The notes: generated from the sequence alone by a model not told the origin. 64,000 bases of DNA from Sphingomonas sp. 28-63-12 (GCA_002281535.1 NCGD01000007.1:1-64000); one strand, 5' to 3'. Shown: positions 27,990 to 37,804, counted from the first letter of the stretch. Numbers and translations are program-made.

Positions 27990-28085
27990 GACTGTTGGCA
28001 AGATTCGGCTTCAGGTTGACCGGACCATTGGCAAAACAATCCGACCCGGACCGCCGGACAGGTACCAGCCAGACTCAAATTGGCG

Positions 28086-28550
28086 CTAAAGCCCCAGCTC
28101 GCTCAGCCCGGGATGGTCGCCCGGGCGCGGGCCGAGCGGCCAGCGGAACAGGCGCTCTGTCTCGGCGATCGCGACATCGTTGACCGAAGCCTCGCGCCGG
28201 ACCATTAGGCCGGTCGCGTCAAACGCCCATTGCTCATTGCCATGGCTGCGCCACCATTGGCCGGCCGCATCATGCCATTCATAGACGAAGCGCACCGCAA
28301 TCCGGCTGTCGGTAAACGCCCAGACTTCCTTGACGAGCCGGTAATCGAACTCGGCTGCCCATTTGCGCGTGAGAAAGTCGATAATCGCAGCGCGGCCGGT
28401 GAAGAAATCGGATCGCGTTCGCCAGCGGCTGTCCTCGCTATAGGCCAAGGCGACGCGCGCCGGATCGCGGCTGTTCCAGGCATCTTCGGCGAGCCGCGCT
28501 TTCTGGGCCGCGGTTTCGGCGGTGTAGGGCGGCAAAGGCGGACGGGACAT
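28086..28550 (-). CDS. DUF1348 / NTF2-like protein
   Basis: The 154-residue protein has the cone-like NTF2 fold of DUF1348, with [53 protein letters not shown] and [10 protein letters not shown]. No catalytic residues can be assigned. It diverges from the LysR gene. The start [12 protein letters not shown] was chosen over an upstream ATG, because the latter lies inside the shared promoter gap. Confidence 0.85.
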   Translation of the reverse strand: MSRPPLPPYTAETAAQKARLAEDAWNSRDPARVALAYSEDSRWRTRSDFFTGRAAIIDFLTRKWAAEFDYRLVKEVWAFTDSRIAVRFVYEWHDAAGQWWRSHGNEQWAFDATGLMVRREASVNDVAIAETERLFRWPLGPRPGDHPGLSELGL

Positions 28551-28615
28551 GGGGGCTCTCCTCAGGGAAACCGGCCTGGTAATGCCCCCAGGGTGGGGAT
28601 AGAATAGCCGCAGTT

Positions 28616-28633
28616 CGCAAGGCATTATTGCGC
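28616..28633. promoter_or_regulatory. Candidate LysR-type operator (before lysR gene)
   Basis: CGCAA-N7-TTGCG (28616-28632) contains GGCATTATTGCGC at 28621-28633. The same 13-bp text lies before the next gene at 29544-29556. LysR regulators bind short inverted repeats, so this is a natural autoregulatory site. Confidence 0.45.
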
Positions 28634-28645
28634 AGGAGGGAATGA

Positions 28646-29542
28646 ATGGACCGGCTGCAGGCGATGAAGACCTTTGTGAAGGCTGCCGATGTCGGCGGCT
28701 TTGCCGAGGCAGCGCGCCAGCTGCATATGAGCCCGCCGGCGGTGACCCGCGCGATCGCGATGCTGGAGGGGCATGTCGGCGCGCGGCTGTTCACCCGTAC
28801 CACCCGGGTGATCAAGTTGACCGAGGCCGGCCAGCGCTATCTGGAGGATTGCCGTCGCATCCTCGCCGCGATCAACGAAGCCGAGGCCGCCGCTGCCGGC
28901 CGCTATGCCCATCCCAGCGGGCTGCTGGTGGTGACCGCGTCGATGCTGTTCGGGGAACTATATGTCCTGCCGGTGCTGCTCGACTATCTCGACGCCTATC
29001 CCGCCGTCGCCGCGCAGGCGCTGTTCGTCGACCGGGTGACCAATATTGTCGAGGAGGGGATCGATGTCGCGGTGCGGATCGGCAATTTGCCCGATTCGAG
29101 CCACAGCGCGATCCGGGTAGGGTCGGTGCGGCGGGTGATTTGCGGCACCCCCGACTATTTCGAACGCCATGGTCGGCCGCAGCTTCCCGACGATCTCGCC
29201 GCCCATCGCATTGTTGCGGCGAGCGCCTCTGCAAGCGCGCTCGAATGGCGCTTTGGTGGCATCGGGCAGAAAGCGGTGCGGGTCGAACCAAGGTTACGCT
29301 GCCAGACCAACGAGGCCGCAATTGCAGCCGCGACGGCGGGTTGGGGCCTGTCGCGGCTGCTCAGCTACCAGGTCGGCCCGGCCTTGGTGGCCGGCACGTT
29401 ACAGACCGTGCTCGACGACTATGAGGAACCACCGCTGCCGATCCATGTCGTTCACCATGAGGGGCGCCGGGCATCAGCCGCGGTGCGGGCATTTGTCGAC
29501 CTGACCGTAGATCGGCTGCGCGCCAATCCCCTGATCAACTAG
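28646..29542 (+). CDS. LysR-family transcriptional regulator
   Basis: The 298-residue regulator has the N-terminal winged HTH ([29 protein letters not shown], positions about 1-60) and a C-terminal periplasmic-binding-like effector domain. It diverges from the DUF1348 gene and lies before the flavin-binding gene. The effector is unknown; the shared 13-bp motif suggests its targets are itself and the downstream gene. Confidence 0.93.
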   Translation: MDRLQAMKTFVKAADVGGFAEAARQLHMSPPAVTRAIAMLEGHVGARLFTRTTRVIKLTEAGQRYLEDCRRILAAINEAEAAAAGRYAHPSGLLVVTASMLFGELYVLPVLLDYLDAYPAVAAQALFVDRVTNIVEEGIDVAVRIGNLPDSSHSAIRVGSVRRVICGTPDYFERHGRPQLPDDLAAHRIVAASASASALEWRFGGIGQKAVRVEPRLRCQTNEAAIAAATAGWGLSRLLSYQVGPALVAGTLQTVLDDYEEPPLPIHVVHHEGRRASAAVRAFVDLTVDRLRANPLIN

Positions 29543-29557
29543 CGGCATTATTGCGCT
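29541..29557. promoter_or_regulatory. Candidate LysR-type operator (before PNPOx-like gene)
   Basis: AGCG-N9-CGCT (29541-29557) contains the same 13-bp GGCATTATTGCGC as the site at 28621-28633. It lies 86 nt before the next start codon and right after the lysR stop. Confidence 0.45.
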
Positions 29558-29642
29558 CAATTGAATGGTTCAGACCAATCATCGTAATTTTCATCGTCGT
29601 CTGTAATGAATACACCAGCATCACCCGGACAGGAGCGAGTAG

Positions 29643-30242
29643 ATGCACGTCGAGACCCCCAGCGACATAATGTTCAGCCCCCGTGTGAAGGCAATCCAGG
29701 CAGAACGCGGATCGCGCGACAATTATGCCAAGATGGCGGCGCGCGGTGGCTTTCGTACCGCGATCGACGCCGATCTTGCCGCTTGGCTCGAGTCACGCGA
29801 CAGCGCCTATCTCGGCACCGCCAGCGCCGATGGCCAGCCTTATATTCAGCATCGCGGTGGTCCCCCGGGCTTCCTGCGCGTGCTTGATCCGCAGCGCTTC
29901 GCCTTTGCCGATTACAAGGGCAATCAGCAGTTCATCTCGACCGGCAACCTTGCTGAAAATGACCGCGCGACGCTGTTTTTGATGGACTATGCCAATCAAC
30001 GCCGCATTAAGATCTGGGGCAGCGCCTCCACCACGCGGGACCCAGCAGTCATCGCCCAACTGATGCCGGAGGGGTACAAGGCCCGCCCGGAACAGGCGAT
30101 TATCTTCACGGTCGAGGTTTGGGATGTGAATTGTCCGCAGCATATTCCGCGCAAGCTGGCGGTTTCGGACGTGGCCACGCTGGTGGAGGAACTGCAGGCG
30201 CGCATTGCCAAGCTCGAAGCCGCGCTGGCAGCCAAGCCATGA
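29643..30242 (+). CDS. Pyridoxamine 5'-phosphate oxidase-like flavin-binding protein
   Basis: The 199-residue split-barrel FMN protein has SAYLGTASADGQPYIQHRGGPPGFLR, ENDRATLFLMDYANQRRIKIWG and an HIPRK-type C-terminal motif. A short helical tail follows (VEELQARIAKLEAALAAK). Such proteins are flavin-dependent redox enzymes of unknown substrate. Placed behind the LysR gene, it is a likely regulatory target. Confidence 0.88.
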   Translation: MHVETPSDIMFSPRVKAIQAERGSRDNYAKMAARGGFRTAIDADLAAWLESRDSAYLGTASADGQPYIQHRGGPPGFLRVLDPQRFAFADYKGNQQFISTGNLAENDRATLFLMDYANQRRIKIWGSASTTRDPAVIAQLMPEGYKARPEQAIIFTVEVWDVNCPQHIPRKLAVSDVATLVEELQARIAKLEAALAAKP

Positions 30243-30252
30243 CCTCGCACCG

Positions 30253-30432
30253 CTAGCGCAGCCGGGCGATCGCCAGTCCATCCGCCTTGGCGCGATCCTT
30301 CACCGATTCCTCGCTGCGCGTCATCGCCTTGGCAATCGCCTTGAGCGGCATGCCCTTCTTCGCCAGCAAATGCAGCTTCTGGATCTCGTCCTGCGTCCAG
30401 GGCTGACGATGCCGTTCGAATCGTTCTGCCAT
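30253..30432 (-). CDS. Small HTH/SANT-like protein
   Basis: The 59-residue protein starts MAERFERHRQPWTQDE. It consists of three helices in a Myb/SANT-like layout (EIQKLHLLAKKG, PLKAIAKAMTRSEES, VKDRAKADGL). It could bind DNA. It overlaps the divergent promoter region of the type III PKS operon and ends 11 nt past the PNPOx gene. A longer start 32 codons upstream was rejected. Confidence 0.6.
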   Translation of the reverse strand: MAERFERHRQPWTQDEIQKLHLLAKKGMPLKAIAKAMTRSEESVKDRAKADGLAIARLR

Positions 30433-30573
30433 CGCCTCTCCCCCTTTTGTCGCTTCATCCCTACATGACAGAAGTGGGGGCGAAATCGGCCTTGCCGCGT
30501 TATGATCATGATTCACGCGCATAGGCAAAAGCTATTCCGCTTCGGCCCCGACGAAGAAAGTCATCGCTTGGCC

Positions 30574-31641
30574 GTGTCCGCCTATCTCAACGCCATTGGT
30601 ACCGCCGTGCCGTCGCACGATATCCATCAGCCGTTCATCGGCTGGGCGGGCGCGCAGATCGCTGATCCGCGCCAACGCAAATTATTCGATCGCATGGCGG
30701 GGCGCGCCGCCATCGGGCATCGCTGGTCGGTACTGCCGCGTGGCGCTGACGGCGGATCACCGGTCGATCGCGGCGGGTTCTATGACGCACCGGTGATGCC
30801 CGGAACGGGCGCGCGCATGGCGATTTATGCCGAGGCCGCGCCGATGCTTGGCCTGTCGGCGATCGAGGCGCTTGCCGAACAGACACCGGTCACCGGCATC
30901 ACCCATTTCGTTGTCGCCAGCTGCACCGGTTTTGTCGCGCCGGGCATCGACCAGATCATCGCCGGGCGCTTGGGGCTGTCGCCCTCGGTCGAGCGGCTGC
31001 TGATCGGCTTCATGGGCTGTTATGCGGCCGTGGCGGCGATCCGCACCGCGCGGCACATCGTCCGCTCCGAACCCGCCGCCCGGGTTCTCGTCCTGTGCGT
31101 CGAGCTGTCGACGCTGCACCTGCAGGAAACCGGTGCGATCGAACCGCTGCTCGCTATGCTGCAATTCGGCGACGGTGCCGCCGCGGCATTGGTGACGGCA
31201 ACGCCGGCCGGATTTGAGCTTGGCCAGCCCTTTGCCACCACGCTGCCGCAATCAGCCGAGCTGATCCGCTGGGACATTACCGATCAGGGCTTTGCCATGC
31301 ATCTGTCGGGCGAAGTCCCGGCCCGGATTGCCGCCGGGCTGGCCGATCCGGGCTTTGCCCGGGCGGCAACCGGCGGCCGCGCGCCTGCCGAAATTGACGG
31401 CTGGGCGGTGCATGCGGGCGGGCGATCGATCCTCGATGCGGTTGAACACGCATTGGGGATTGATCCTGCCCGGCTGTTGGCGTCGCGACAGGTGCTGGCG
31501 GACTATGGCAATATGTCGTCAGCCACCTTGATGTTCGCGATCGCCAATCTGCTGTCGGGGCCGCCGATTGCCGATGGCGTCGCGCTTGCCTTTGGCCCGG
31601 GGCTGGCAGCCGAGGGCTTCGGGTTCCGGCGCGCGGCATGA
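30574..31641 (+). CDS. Type III polyketide synthase
   Basis: The 355-residue chalcone-synthase-like enzyme has the catalytic triad Cys117 (VVASCTGFVAPGID), His280 (WAVHAGGRS) and Asn313 (YGNMSSATL). Bacterial members make alkylresorcinols, alkylpyrones or tetrahydroxynaphthalene from acyl-CoA and malonyl-CoA. A GTG start was chosen so that the protein begins (M)SAYLNAIGTAVP, the usual N-terminus; an ATG at 30502 would add 24 residues. It overlaps the next gene as ATGA, forming a three-gene operon. Confidence 0.9.
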   Translation: MSAYLNAIGTAVPSHDIHQPFIGWAGAQIADPRQRKLFDRMAGRAAIGHRWSVLPRGADGGSPVDRGGFYDAPVMPGTGARMAIYAEAAPMLGLSAIEALAEQTPVTGITHFVVASCTGFVAPGIDQIIAGRLGLSPSVERLLIGFMGCYAAVAAIRTARHIVRSEPAARVLVLCVELSTLHLQETGAIEPLLAMLQFGDGAAAALVTATPAGFELGQPFATTLPQSAELIRWDITDQGFAMHLSGEVPARIAAGLADPGFARAATGGRAPAEIDGWAVHAGGRSILDAVEHALGIDPARLLASRQVLADYGNMSSATLMFAIANLLSGPPIADGVALAFGPGLAAEGFGFRRAA

Positions 31642-32330
31642 GCAGGCTGCGTACCCGGGCGATCGCCGACGAGTTGATGGACGCCGACGACCTCGATTCC
31701 GATCGCTATACAGCCGTGGTCGGCGATCTGGCCCGGGTGAATGCGCTGACGATGGCGGCGCGCCCCACGCTTGCCTTTCTGGCACGGGCGACCCGCGGCG
31801 CGACCACGCTGAAATTGCTCGATGTCGGCTTTGGCGATGGCGACATGCTGCGTCGGATCGCCCACTGGGCGGCCCGGCGCGGGTTGGACACCGAACTGGT
31901 CGGCGTCGACCTCAACCCGCGCAGCGAAGTGGCGGCCCGAGCGCATACCCCGGCGGGAATGCCGATCCGCTATATCACCGGCGATTATGCCGATCAGGCC
32001 GGTGGCGGCTGGGATGTCGTGATCAGCAGCCTCGTCGCCCATCATATGACCACGCCCCAACTGGTCGCTTTTCTGCGCTTCATGGAGGCAGAGGCGCAGC
32101 GGGGGTGGTTCGTCAACGATCTGGAGCGCCATCGGTTCGCGCATTGGGGGTTTCCGATCCTGGCCACGCTGATGCGGTGGCACCCCATCGTCAAACATGA
32201 CGGCACCTTGTCGATCGCCCGATCCTATCGCGCCGAGGAATGGCCGGCGATCCTGGCGATGGCCGATATCGATGCCGCGATCGTCACGCGTTATTTTCCG
32301 TTCAGATTATGCGTCGAACGCCAGCGCTGA
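31638..32330 (+). CDS. SAM-dependent methyltransferase, PKS operon
   Basis: The 230-residue class I methyltransferase has motif I LKLLDVGFGDGDML and post-I ELVGVDLNPR, then SSLVAHHMTTPQ. It probably methylates a hydroxyl or carbon of the PKS product. It overlaps the PKS gene by 4 nt and the flavoprotein gene by 22 nt. Confidence 0.88.
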   Translation: MSRLRTRAIADELMDADDLDSDRYTAVVGDLARVNALTMAARPTLAFLARATRGATTLKLLDVGFGDGDMLRRIAHWAARRGLDTELVGVDLNPRSEVAARAHTPAGMPIRYITGDYADQAGGGWDVVISSLVAHHMTTPQLVAFLRFMEAEAQRGWFVNDLERHRFAHWGFPILATLMRWHPIVKHDGTLSIARSYRAEEWPAILAMADIDAAIVTRYFPFRLCVERQR

Positions 32331-33427
32331 TCATCGGCGGCGGGCCAGCCGGCGCGGCGACCGCGATCCTGCTCGCCCGAGGGCGGGCGCCGCACCTGCT
32401 GATCGAGCGAACCGCAGCGACGGGCGATGCGCTATGTGGCGGTTTTCTCAGCTGGCGCTCGCTCGAATCGCTCGCCGCCCTCGGAATCGATCCCGCGGCG
32501 CTCAATCCGGCGATGTTGACGATCGCCCGGCTGTTCGTAGGCGGCACGGTGGCCGAGGCACCGTTGCCCCAGCCGGCGCGTGGCGTGTCCCGGCACCGGC
32601 TCGACAGTGTGATGATGGCACAGGCGATCAGCCAGGGCGCCGCCGTCGAACGCGGCGCGGATGCACGGGCAATCGACGGCGACACGGTGCGGCTGCACGA
32701 CGGGAGCGAGATTGCCGCCGACGCCATCTTCCTCGCGACAGGGAAGCGTGACCTGCGCGGCCTGTCCCGCCCGCCCGAGGCGCAACAGGCCGATCCGTCG
32801 TTGGGCCTGCGCGTCCGGCTCAGCCCCGCGCCGGCGCTCAGCAAGCTGCTCGCCGGGACGATCGAGCTGCATCTGTTCGATCGCGGCTATGTCGGGCTCA
32901 ATTTGCAGGAGGACGGCAGCGGCAACCTCTGCCTCGCGGTCCACCGGTCGCGGCTCAACGAGGCCGGCGGCCCGGAAGGATTGTTGCGCGCGCTGGCCGC
33001 GGAATCGCCGGCGCTGGCCGAGCGGCTGGCCTGGCGTCAGCCGGGCGCAATCGATGCGGTGGCCAATGTGCCCTATGGCTGGCGACAGCGCGTTGGCATT
33101 GCGGGGCTGTTCCGGCTCGGAGACCAGGCCGGCGTGATCCCGTCGCTGGCGGGTGAGGGAATGGGCATCGCCATCGCCAGCGGGATTCGCGCGGCCCAGG
33201 CCTTTGCCCAAGGCGGCCCCACAGCGTCGGTTGGCTTTCAGCACCGGCTCGCCCGCGATCTGGTTCGCCCCTTGGGGGTAGCCGGGCTGATCCGCGCCGC
33301 TGCCGAGCACCCGGCGGCGGCGCGCCAGCTTGTGGCGCTCGCTAAAAAAGCACCAATCATGATCGAGATCGCCGCCCGGCTGACCCGGATCAATCATTCG
33401 CCGATTGACGCGCCGCGCGCGGCATAA
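32309..33427 (+). CDS. FAD-dependent oxidoreductase, PKS operon
   Basis: The 372-residue flavoprotein has an N-terminal [19 protein letters not shown] loop and a second FAD motif, [18 protein letters not shown], as in geranylgeranyl reductase/p-hydroxybenzoate hydroxylase relatives. It is likely a hydroxylase or oxidase that tailors the PKS product, as in the PKS-methyltransferase-flavoprotein layout of Streptomyces srs genes (recalled, not checked). Confidence 0.85.
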   Translation: MRRTPALIIGGGPAGAATAILLARGRAPHLLIERTAATGDALCGGFLSWRSLESLAALGIDPAALNPAMLTIARLFVGGTVAEAPLPQPARGVSRHRLDSVMMAQAISQGAAVERGADARAIDGDTVRLHDGSEIAADAIFLATGKRDLRGLSRPPEAQQADPSLGLRVRLSPAPALSKLLAGTIELHLFDRGYVGLNLQEDGSGNLCLAVHRSRLNEAGGPEGLLRALAAESPALAERLAWRQPGAIDAVANVPYGWRQRVGIAGLFRLGDQAGVIPSLAGEGMGIAIASGIRAAQAFAQGGPTASVGFQHRLARDLVRPLGVAGLIRAAAEHPAAARQLVALAKKAPIMIEIAARLTRINHSPIDAPRAA

Positions 33428-33440
33428 GATGCTCGGTAGC

Positions 33441-33851
33441 ATGGACCATCTTACCCTCTCCGAAGCCGAATGGCGCAAGAAGCTGTCGCCCGAAGCCTAT
33501 CATGTCCTGCGTGAAGCCGGGACCGAACGCGCCTTTTCCGGTCGCTATAACGACAACAAGGCCGATGGCGTCTATCGCTGTGGCGGTTGCGGGCTCGAGC
33601 TGTTCGACAGCGCCGACAAATATGATTCGGGATCGGGCTGGCCAAGCTTCAACCAGCCGATCACACCCGCCAATGTTACCGAACATCGCGACGACAGCCA
33701 CGGCATGACGCGGATCGAAGCGCGCTGCACCCGCTGTGACGGCCATCTGGGCCATGTCTTCCCCGATGGCCCGCCGCCGACCGGCCTGCGCTATTGCATG
33801 AATTCGCTCTCGCTCGATTTTCGGTCACGTGGCAGCAGCGAGACCAGCTGA
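33441..33851 (+). CDS. msrB: Peptide-methionine (R)-S-oxide reductase
   Basis: The 136-residue enzyme has the zinc cysteines C47/C50 (CGGC) and C96/C99 (CTRC), [26 protein letters not shown] with the catalytic Cys119. It repairs methionine-R-sulfoxide. An ATG four codons upstream is also possible. Confidence 0.95.
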   Translation: MDHLTLSEAEWRKKLSPEAYHVLREAGTERAFSGRYNDNKADGVYRCGGCGLELFDSADKYDSGSGWPSFNQPITPANVTEHRDDSHGMTRIEARCTRCDGHLGHVFPDGPPPTGLRYCMNSLSLDFRSRGSSETS

Positions 33852-33895
33852 CCGCTTGTGAGCGGATCGGATACACTGTATTCCGCCCGTTCTTC

Positions 33896-36040
33896 ATGGC
33901 AAACCTGTCCTTTCCCAACATCCCGCCCGTCTGGCGTAAACGGCTTCTGCTGGCGGCGCAGATTTGCGGCGGGCTGTTTGTGCTCGGTCTGGTCGGGCTG
34001 ATTACGGCTGTCTACGTCGCCAAGGCGCAGCTGCCGAGCTTCGACGAGCTGAAATCATCCCCCAACGGCCAGACGATCCGCGTCCATGCCGCTGATGGCA
34101 CCGTGATCGTCTCACTGGGGCCAAGCTATGGCGACTGGCTGTCCTATGACCGCATCCCGCAGGTGATGCGCGATGCGACGATTTCGGTGGAAGACCGGCG
34201 TTTCCGATCGCATCCCGGTGTCGATCCGATCGCACTGCTGCGGATCACGCGCTTTGCCATCGCCAATCATGGCAATGGCCGGCGCCTTCAGGGTGCATCG
34301 ACGATCACCCAGCAAGTCGCGCGCACGATCTTCCTGTCGAACCGCTATACATTCGGCCGCAAACTGCGCGAAATGGTGCTGGCGCTGGCGCTGGAACGCC
34401 AATTTACCAAGGACCAGATACTCGAGCTTTACCTGAACAAGGTCTATTTCGGCGGCGGTGCCTATGGCATTGATGCAGCGTCACGCCGCTTTTTCGGCCA
34501 TAGCGCCGAACAGCTGACCTTGTCCGAAGCCGCCGTCATCGCCGGTCTGGTCAAGGCCCCATCGCATTATTCGCCGACCGCAGACGCCGAGGCTGCGATC
34601 GGTCGCGCCGGTGTCGTGATCGGCGTGATGCAGGAAACCGGCGCGATTACCGCTGAACAGGCCGCCGCCGCTGATCCGTCCTCGGTCAAGCTCGCGCCCG
34701 AACCGAAGCAGAACAGCGTGCGCTATTTTACCGATTGGGCGCTGCCGCAGCTTGAAACGCTGATCGACGAGACGACCCGCCCGTTGGAAGTCTGGACCAC
34801 GCTTGATCTGCCGATGCAACGCGCTGCCGATGAGGCGATCCGGGCTGCAGCGCCGAAAAACGCCCAGGGCGCACTGGTCGCGCTCGATCGCGACGGGGCG
34901 GTCCGATCGATGGTGGGCGGCAAGGATTATGTCGCGTCGATCTATAACCGGTCGACCCAGGCGGTCCGCCAGCCGGGATCGTCGTTCAAATTATTCGTCT
35001 ATCTCGCCGCGCTCGAAGCTGGACATCGCACCGACGAAAAGATTGTCGACGAACCGATCACCATCAACGGCTGGACCCCGCGTAACAGCTCGGGGCGCAA
35101 TGCCGGTGAGGTCACGCTGCGCAATGCTTTTGCCTATTCGATCAACACCGTTGCTGCAAAGCTGGGCGAGGAAATCGGCTTTTCGACAATCGCTGACATG
35201 GCCCGTCGCTTTGGTATCACCACCCCGGTCGATACCCATCCCGCGATGGTGCTGGGCACCTCCGACGTCCGGCTGATCGACATGACCCGCGCCTTTGCAT
35301 CGGTCGCCAACAAGGGCGTGGCGGTAACACCTTATGGCATCACCAAAGTGACGGCGAATGGCGTGACCATCTATGCACATGAAGTGGACCGGTCGCAGGT
35401 GCTGGTCGCGCCGAGCATCGCCGCGCAGATGACCGATCTGTTGCAGACTGCAGTCAACACCGGCACTGGCCGGGCCGCGCAGATCGGCCGCCCCGTTGCC
35501 GGCAAGACCGGCACGACGACATCCAACAAGGATGGCTGGTTTCTGGGCTTTTCGAGCGGCCTGACCACTGGCGTGTGGATGGGTCGCGACGATGCGCGCA
35601 CCGTGCCCGGCCTGCAGGGCGGGACCGCCCCCGCGCGCGCCTTTGCCGCCTTCATGAAGGTCGCGGTCGCCCGTCGGCCGGTCGAGCAATTTGAAACCGC
35701 AGTCACTTTGCCCGACGAAGCCGCAGCGCTCGACGAGCAAAGCTATTTTGGTCAGCCGGACAATGGACTGTTCGTCGATGAAAATGGCGACCCGGTCGAT
35801 CCCGGCGCCGCGCCGCCACGCGATGGCAGCATGGTCAACCCCGATGGTGGCCCGATCGAGGGCGATCGCCCTGCCGGCGAAGGCGGGCCCATCCAGCCCA
35901 ATCCGCAGCTCGACCAGGCCTGGCTAGACCGGGTTCTTGGCCGGTCGTCTGGTCCTCGCCCGGGGCCACCGCCGGCACCAGTGCCGACCCGGGCGCCACC
36001 GCCGCCCGAGCGGCTTCAGGAACCGCGCCCCAACCAGTGA
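33896..36040 (+). CDS. Bifunctional class A penicillin-binding protein (PBP1-type)
   Basis: The 714-residue protein has a cytoplasmic stub, one transmembrane helix (LLLAAQICGGLFVLGLVGLI), a GT51 transglycosylase domain (catalytic E99 in EDRRFRSHPGVD; GASTITQQVARTIFL) and a transpeptidase domain (S362-x-x-K365 in GSSFK, S-I-N in YSINTVAAK, K537TGTT). The tail is proline-rich. It polymerises and cross-links peptidoglycan. Its 3' end overlaps the convergent zinc-protease gene by 25 nt. Confidence 0.95.
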   Translation: MANLSFPNIPPVWRKRLLLAAQICGGLFVLGLVGLITAVYVAKAQLPSFDELKSSPNGQTIRVHAADGTVIVSLGPSYGDWLSYDRIPQVMRDATISVEDRRFRSHPGVDPIALLRITRFAIANHGNGRRLQGASTITQQVARTIFLSNRYTFGRKLREMVLALALERQFTKDQILELYLNKVYFGGGAYGIDAASRRFFGHSAEQLTLSEAAVIAGLVKAPSHYSPTADAEAAIGRAGVVIGVMQETGAITAEQAAAADPSSVKLAPEPKQNSVRYFTDWALPQLETLIDETTRPLEVWTTLDLPMQRAADEAIRAAAPKNAQGALVALDRDGAVRSMVGGKDYVASIYNRSTQAVRQPGSSFKLFVYLAALEAGHRTDEKIVDEPITINGWTPRNSSGRNAGEVTLRNAFAYSINTVAAKLGEEIGFSTIADMARRFGITTPVDTHPAMVLGTSDVRLIDMTRAFASVANKGVAVTPYGITKVTANGVTIYAHEVDRSQVLVAPSIAAQMTDLLQTAVNTGTGRAAQIGRPVAGKTGTTTSNKDGWFLGFSSGLTTGVWMGRDDARTVPGLQGGTAPARAFAAFMKVAVARRPVEQFETAVTLPDEAAALDEQSYFGQPDNGLFVDENGDPVDPGAAPPRDGSMVNPDGGPIEGDRPAGEGGPIQPNPQLDQAWLDRVLGRSSGPRPGPPPAPVPTRAPPPPERLQEPRPNQ

Positions 36041-36690
36041 AGCGCGGCACCATGGCGCCGCAGCCAGATCCTGGCGATTGCCGCGTCGTCGCCGACAAGG
36101 CGGTCAACCAGCGCATGGAAATCGGGGCTGTGGTTCATCTGCAATCGATGCGCCACTTCATGCGCCACTGTCGCCCGCCGCACCCGATCGGGCATCAGGA
36201 TCAACCGCCAGCTATAGCGTATCACCCCGTTCGACGCGCAGCTCCCCCAGCGACCGCGCGGATCGCCGATTGCCACCCGGCTGATGCTGACCCCCAGTCG
36301 CACCGCAAATTCCTCGGTCTCGCGGCTGAGCTGCGCGAGCGCCTCGCGCTTGAGCCAGGCGGTAATCCGGCGCGACAGTCCCTCGATCGGGCCGCCGCAA
36401 TGCAGGCTATCGCCGATCCGCGCGATCCGACGGGAAGCGGTTTCGTCCCAGACGATGGTAACGGTCGCATCGCCGATCGGAATCTGCGCACCGGGGGCGA
36501 ACGGGCGCGGGACCGGCAGTTTGGCGCGCTGTTCAGCAATCCAGTCGCCATGATCTTCGGCCCAACGCAAGGCCGGCGCTAGCGCCGCGCGCTTCGGCAG
36601 CGTCAGCCGGACGATACCGGTTGCCGGATCGACGCTTAATCGGGCGCGGCGCGCACCCGGATGGCGAACGACCTCGATGCCGCCGCTCAT
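36016..36690 (-). CDS. YgjP-like zinc metallopeptidase (DUF45)
   Basis: The 224-residue protein has the zincin motif HEVAH (177-181), followed by RLQMNHSPDFHALV. The upstream GDPRGRWGSCASNGVIRYSWRL is family-typical. Its substrate is unknown. The start overlaps the YcgN stop as ATGA. Confidence 0.88.
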   Translation of the reverse strand: MSGGIEVVRHPGARRARLSVDPATGIVRLTLPKRAALAPALRWAEDHGDWIAEQRAKLPVPRPFAPGAQIPIGDATVTIVWDETASRRIARIGDSLHCGGPIEGLSRRITAWLKREALAQLSRETEEFAVRLGVSISRVAIGDPRGRWGSCASNGVIRYSWRLILMPDRVRRATVAHEVAHRLQMNHSPDFHALVDRLVGDDAAIARIWLRRHGAALHWLGRGS

Positions 36691-37121
36691 AATTCCTGAT
36701 CGATTAGGTGATGCTCCAGCTCGCCGGCATCATCCTCCGATATCGTCCGGCCCCGCACCGATTTGCCGGCACGGTGGATCGAATCGCGATCGCCCGAGAC
36801 CAGATAATGCCAGGCCGGCAGCGGCAGGCCATCTTCGCGCAGACGATAGGCGCAACTGCTCGGCAACCAGTCAATCTCGGCGAGCTTGGCGGGCGTCAGG
36901 CGGACGCATTCGGCAACATAGGCGTGGCGGTGCTTGTAATTGGAGCACAAGGCGGTGGTCCGATCGAGCAGCCGACACGAGACGTTGGTCGGCAACAATT
37001 CGCCGGTTTCCTCATCCTCCAGCTTGTGGACGCAGCATTTGCCACAGCCGTCGCACAGTGCCTCCCATTGGGCGCGATCGAGCTTGTGGAGCGGCGTGTC
37101 TTCCCAGAATTTGCCGCTCAT
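36687..37121 (-). CDS. YcgN-family cysteine-cluster protein
   Basis: The 144-residue protein has a cluster of cysteines, LCDGCGKCCVHKLED, then SCRLLD, LCSNYKHRH and SCAYRL, that probably bind iron or zinc. UPF0260 function is unknown. The ATG chosen gives an ATGA overlap with the SCO1 stop; a second ATG three codons upstream is possible. Confidence 0.88.
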   Translation of the reverse strand: MSGKFWEDTPLHKLDRAQWEALCDGCGKCCVHKLEDEETGELLPTNVSCRLLDRTTALCSNYKHRHAYVAECVRLTPAKLAEIDWLPSSCAYRLREDGLPLPAWHYLVSGDRDSIHRAGKSVRGRTISEDDAGELEHHLIDQEL

Positions 37122-37720
37122 CGTGCCCATCGCTTAAGCTCGGCGACAATCTCGGCCGGGGTCTTGTCCTGGGGCAGGAGCGCCAGTGGCTTGCCATCGG
37201 GCCCGAACAGATAGGCCAGCCGGCTGTGATCGACGATATAGCCGCCATCGGGGCGTTTGGGCTGGGCTTGCGAATAGATTGCGAACTCGTCCTTCACCGC
37301 CTTGATTTCCGCCGGGCTGCCGGTGAGCCCGACCAGTCGGGGGTGAAAGGCAGTGACGAACTGCTTGAGCACCGCTGGCGTATCACGCGCTGGATCGACG
37401 GTGATGAAGATCGGCACCACCCGCGCCGCCAGCGCCGGATCGCTCTTTTCCAGGCTGTGCATGGCCAGCGCGATGTTCTGGACGTCGACCGGGCACACGT
37501 CCGGGCAATAGGTATAGCCAAAATAATAGATGCGATATTGGCCGGCAAAGTCGGCATTGCTGACCCGCTTCCCATCCTGATTGGTCAGCGTGAAGGGGCC
37601 GCCGATGCGCGCCCCGGCCAGTGGCGGCCGCGCAGTATCAGCCCCGCCAGCGCCGGGGGAACAGGCCGCCAGCATCACCGCGGTGAGGAGCGCAGCGGTG
37701 AAGCGCAATTTCTCGTTCAT
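37118..37720 (-). CDS. SCO1/SenC copper chaperone lipoprotein
   Basis: The 200-residue protein has a lipoprotein signal (LLTAVMLAAC, Cys20) and a thioredoxin fold with the copper motif C72-PDV-C76 and a later His in DHSRLAY. SCO proteins deliver copper to cytochrome oxidase CuA or act in redox stress. A longer start 5 codons upstream is possible. Confidence 0.93.
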   Translation of the reverse strand: MNEKLRFTAALLTAVMLAACSPGAGGADTARPPLAGARIGGPFTLTNQDGKRVSNADFAGQYRIYYFGYTYCPDVCPVDVQNIALAMHSLEKSDPALAARVVPIFITVDPARDTPAVLKQFVTAFHPRLVGLTGSPAEIKAVKDEFAIYSQAQPKRPDGGYIVDHSRLAYLFGPDGKPLALLPQDKTPAEIVAELKRWAR

Positions 37721-37804
37721 GGCAGAGCCAGCCATGATCTGTTATCGCTTGTCGCGCAAGTGGTGCGCCGCACCATGGCGGAACAACAGGGATATGATGC
37801 GATC

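Noticed and set aside
33821-33836. CACGTG core at the msrB end as a parS site
   Set aside because: Flanks CGGT and GCAG do not match the parS arms.
36677-37804. Long upstream extension of the ankyrin frame
   Set aside because: Antisense to YcgN and SCO1; the signal peptide starts at 37805.
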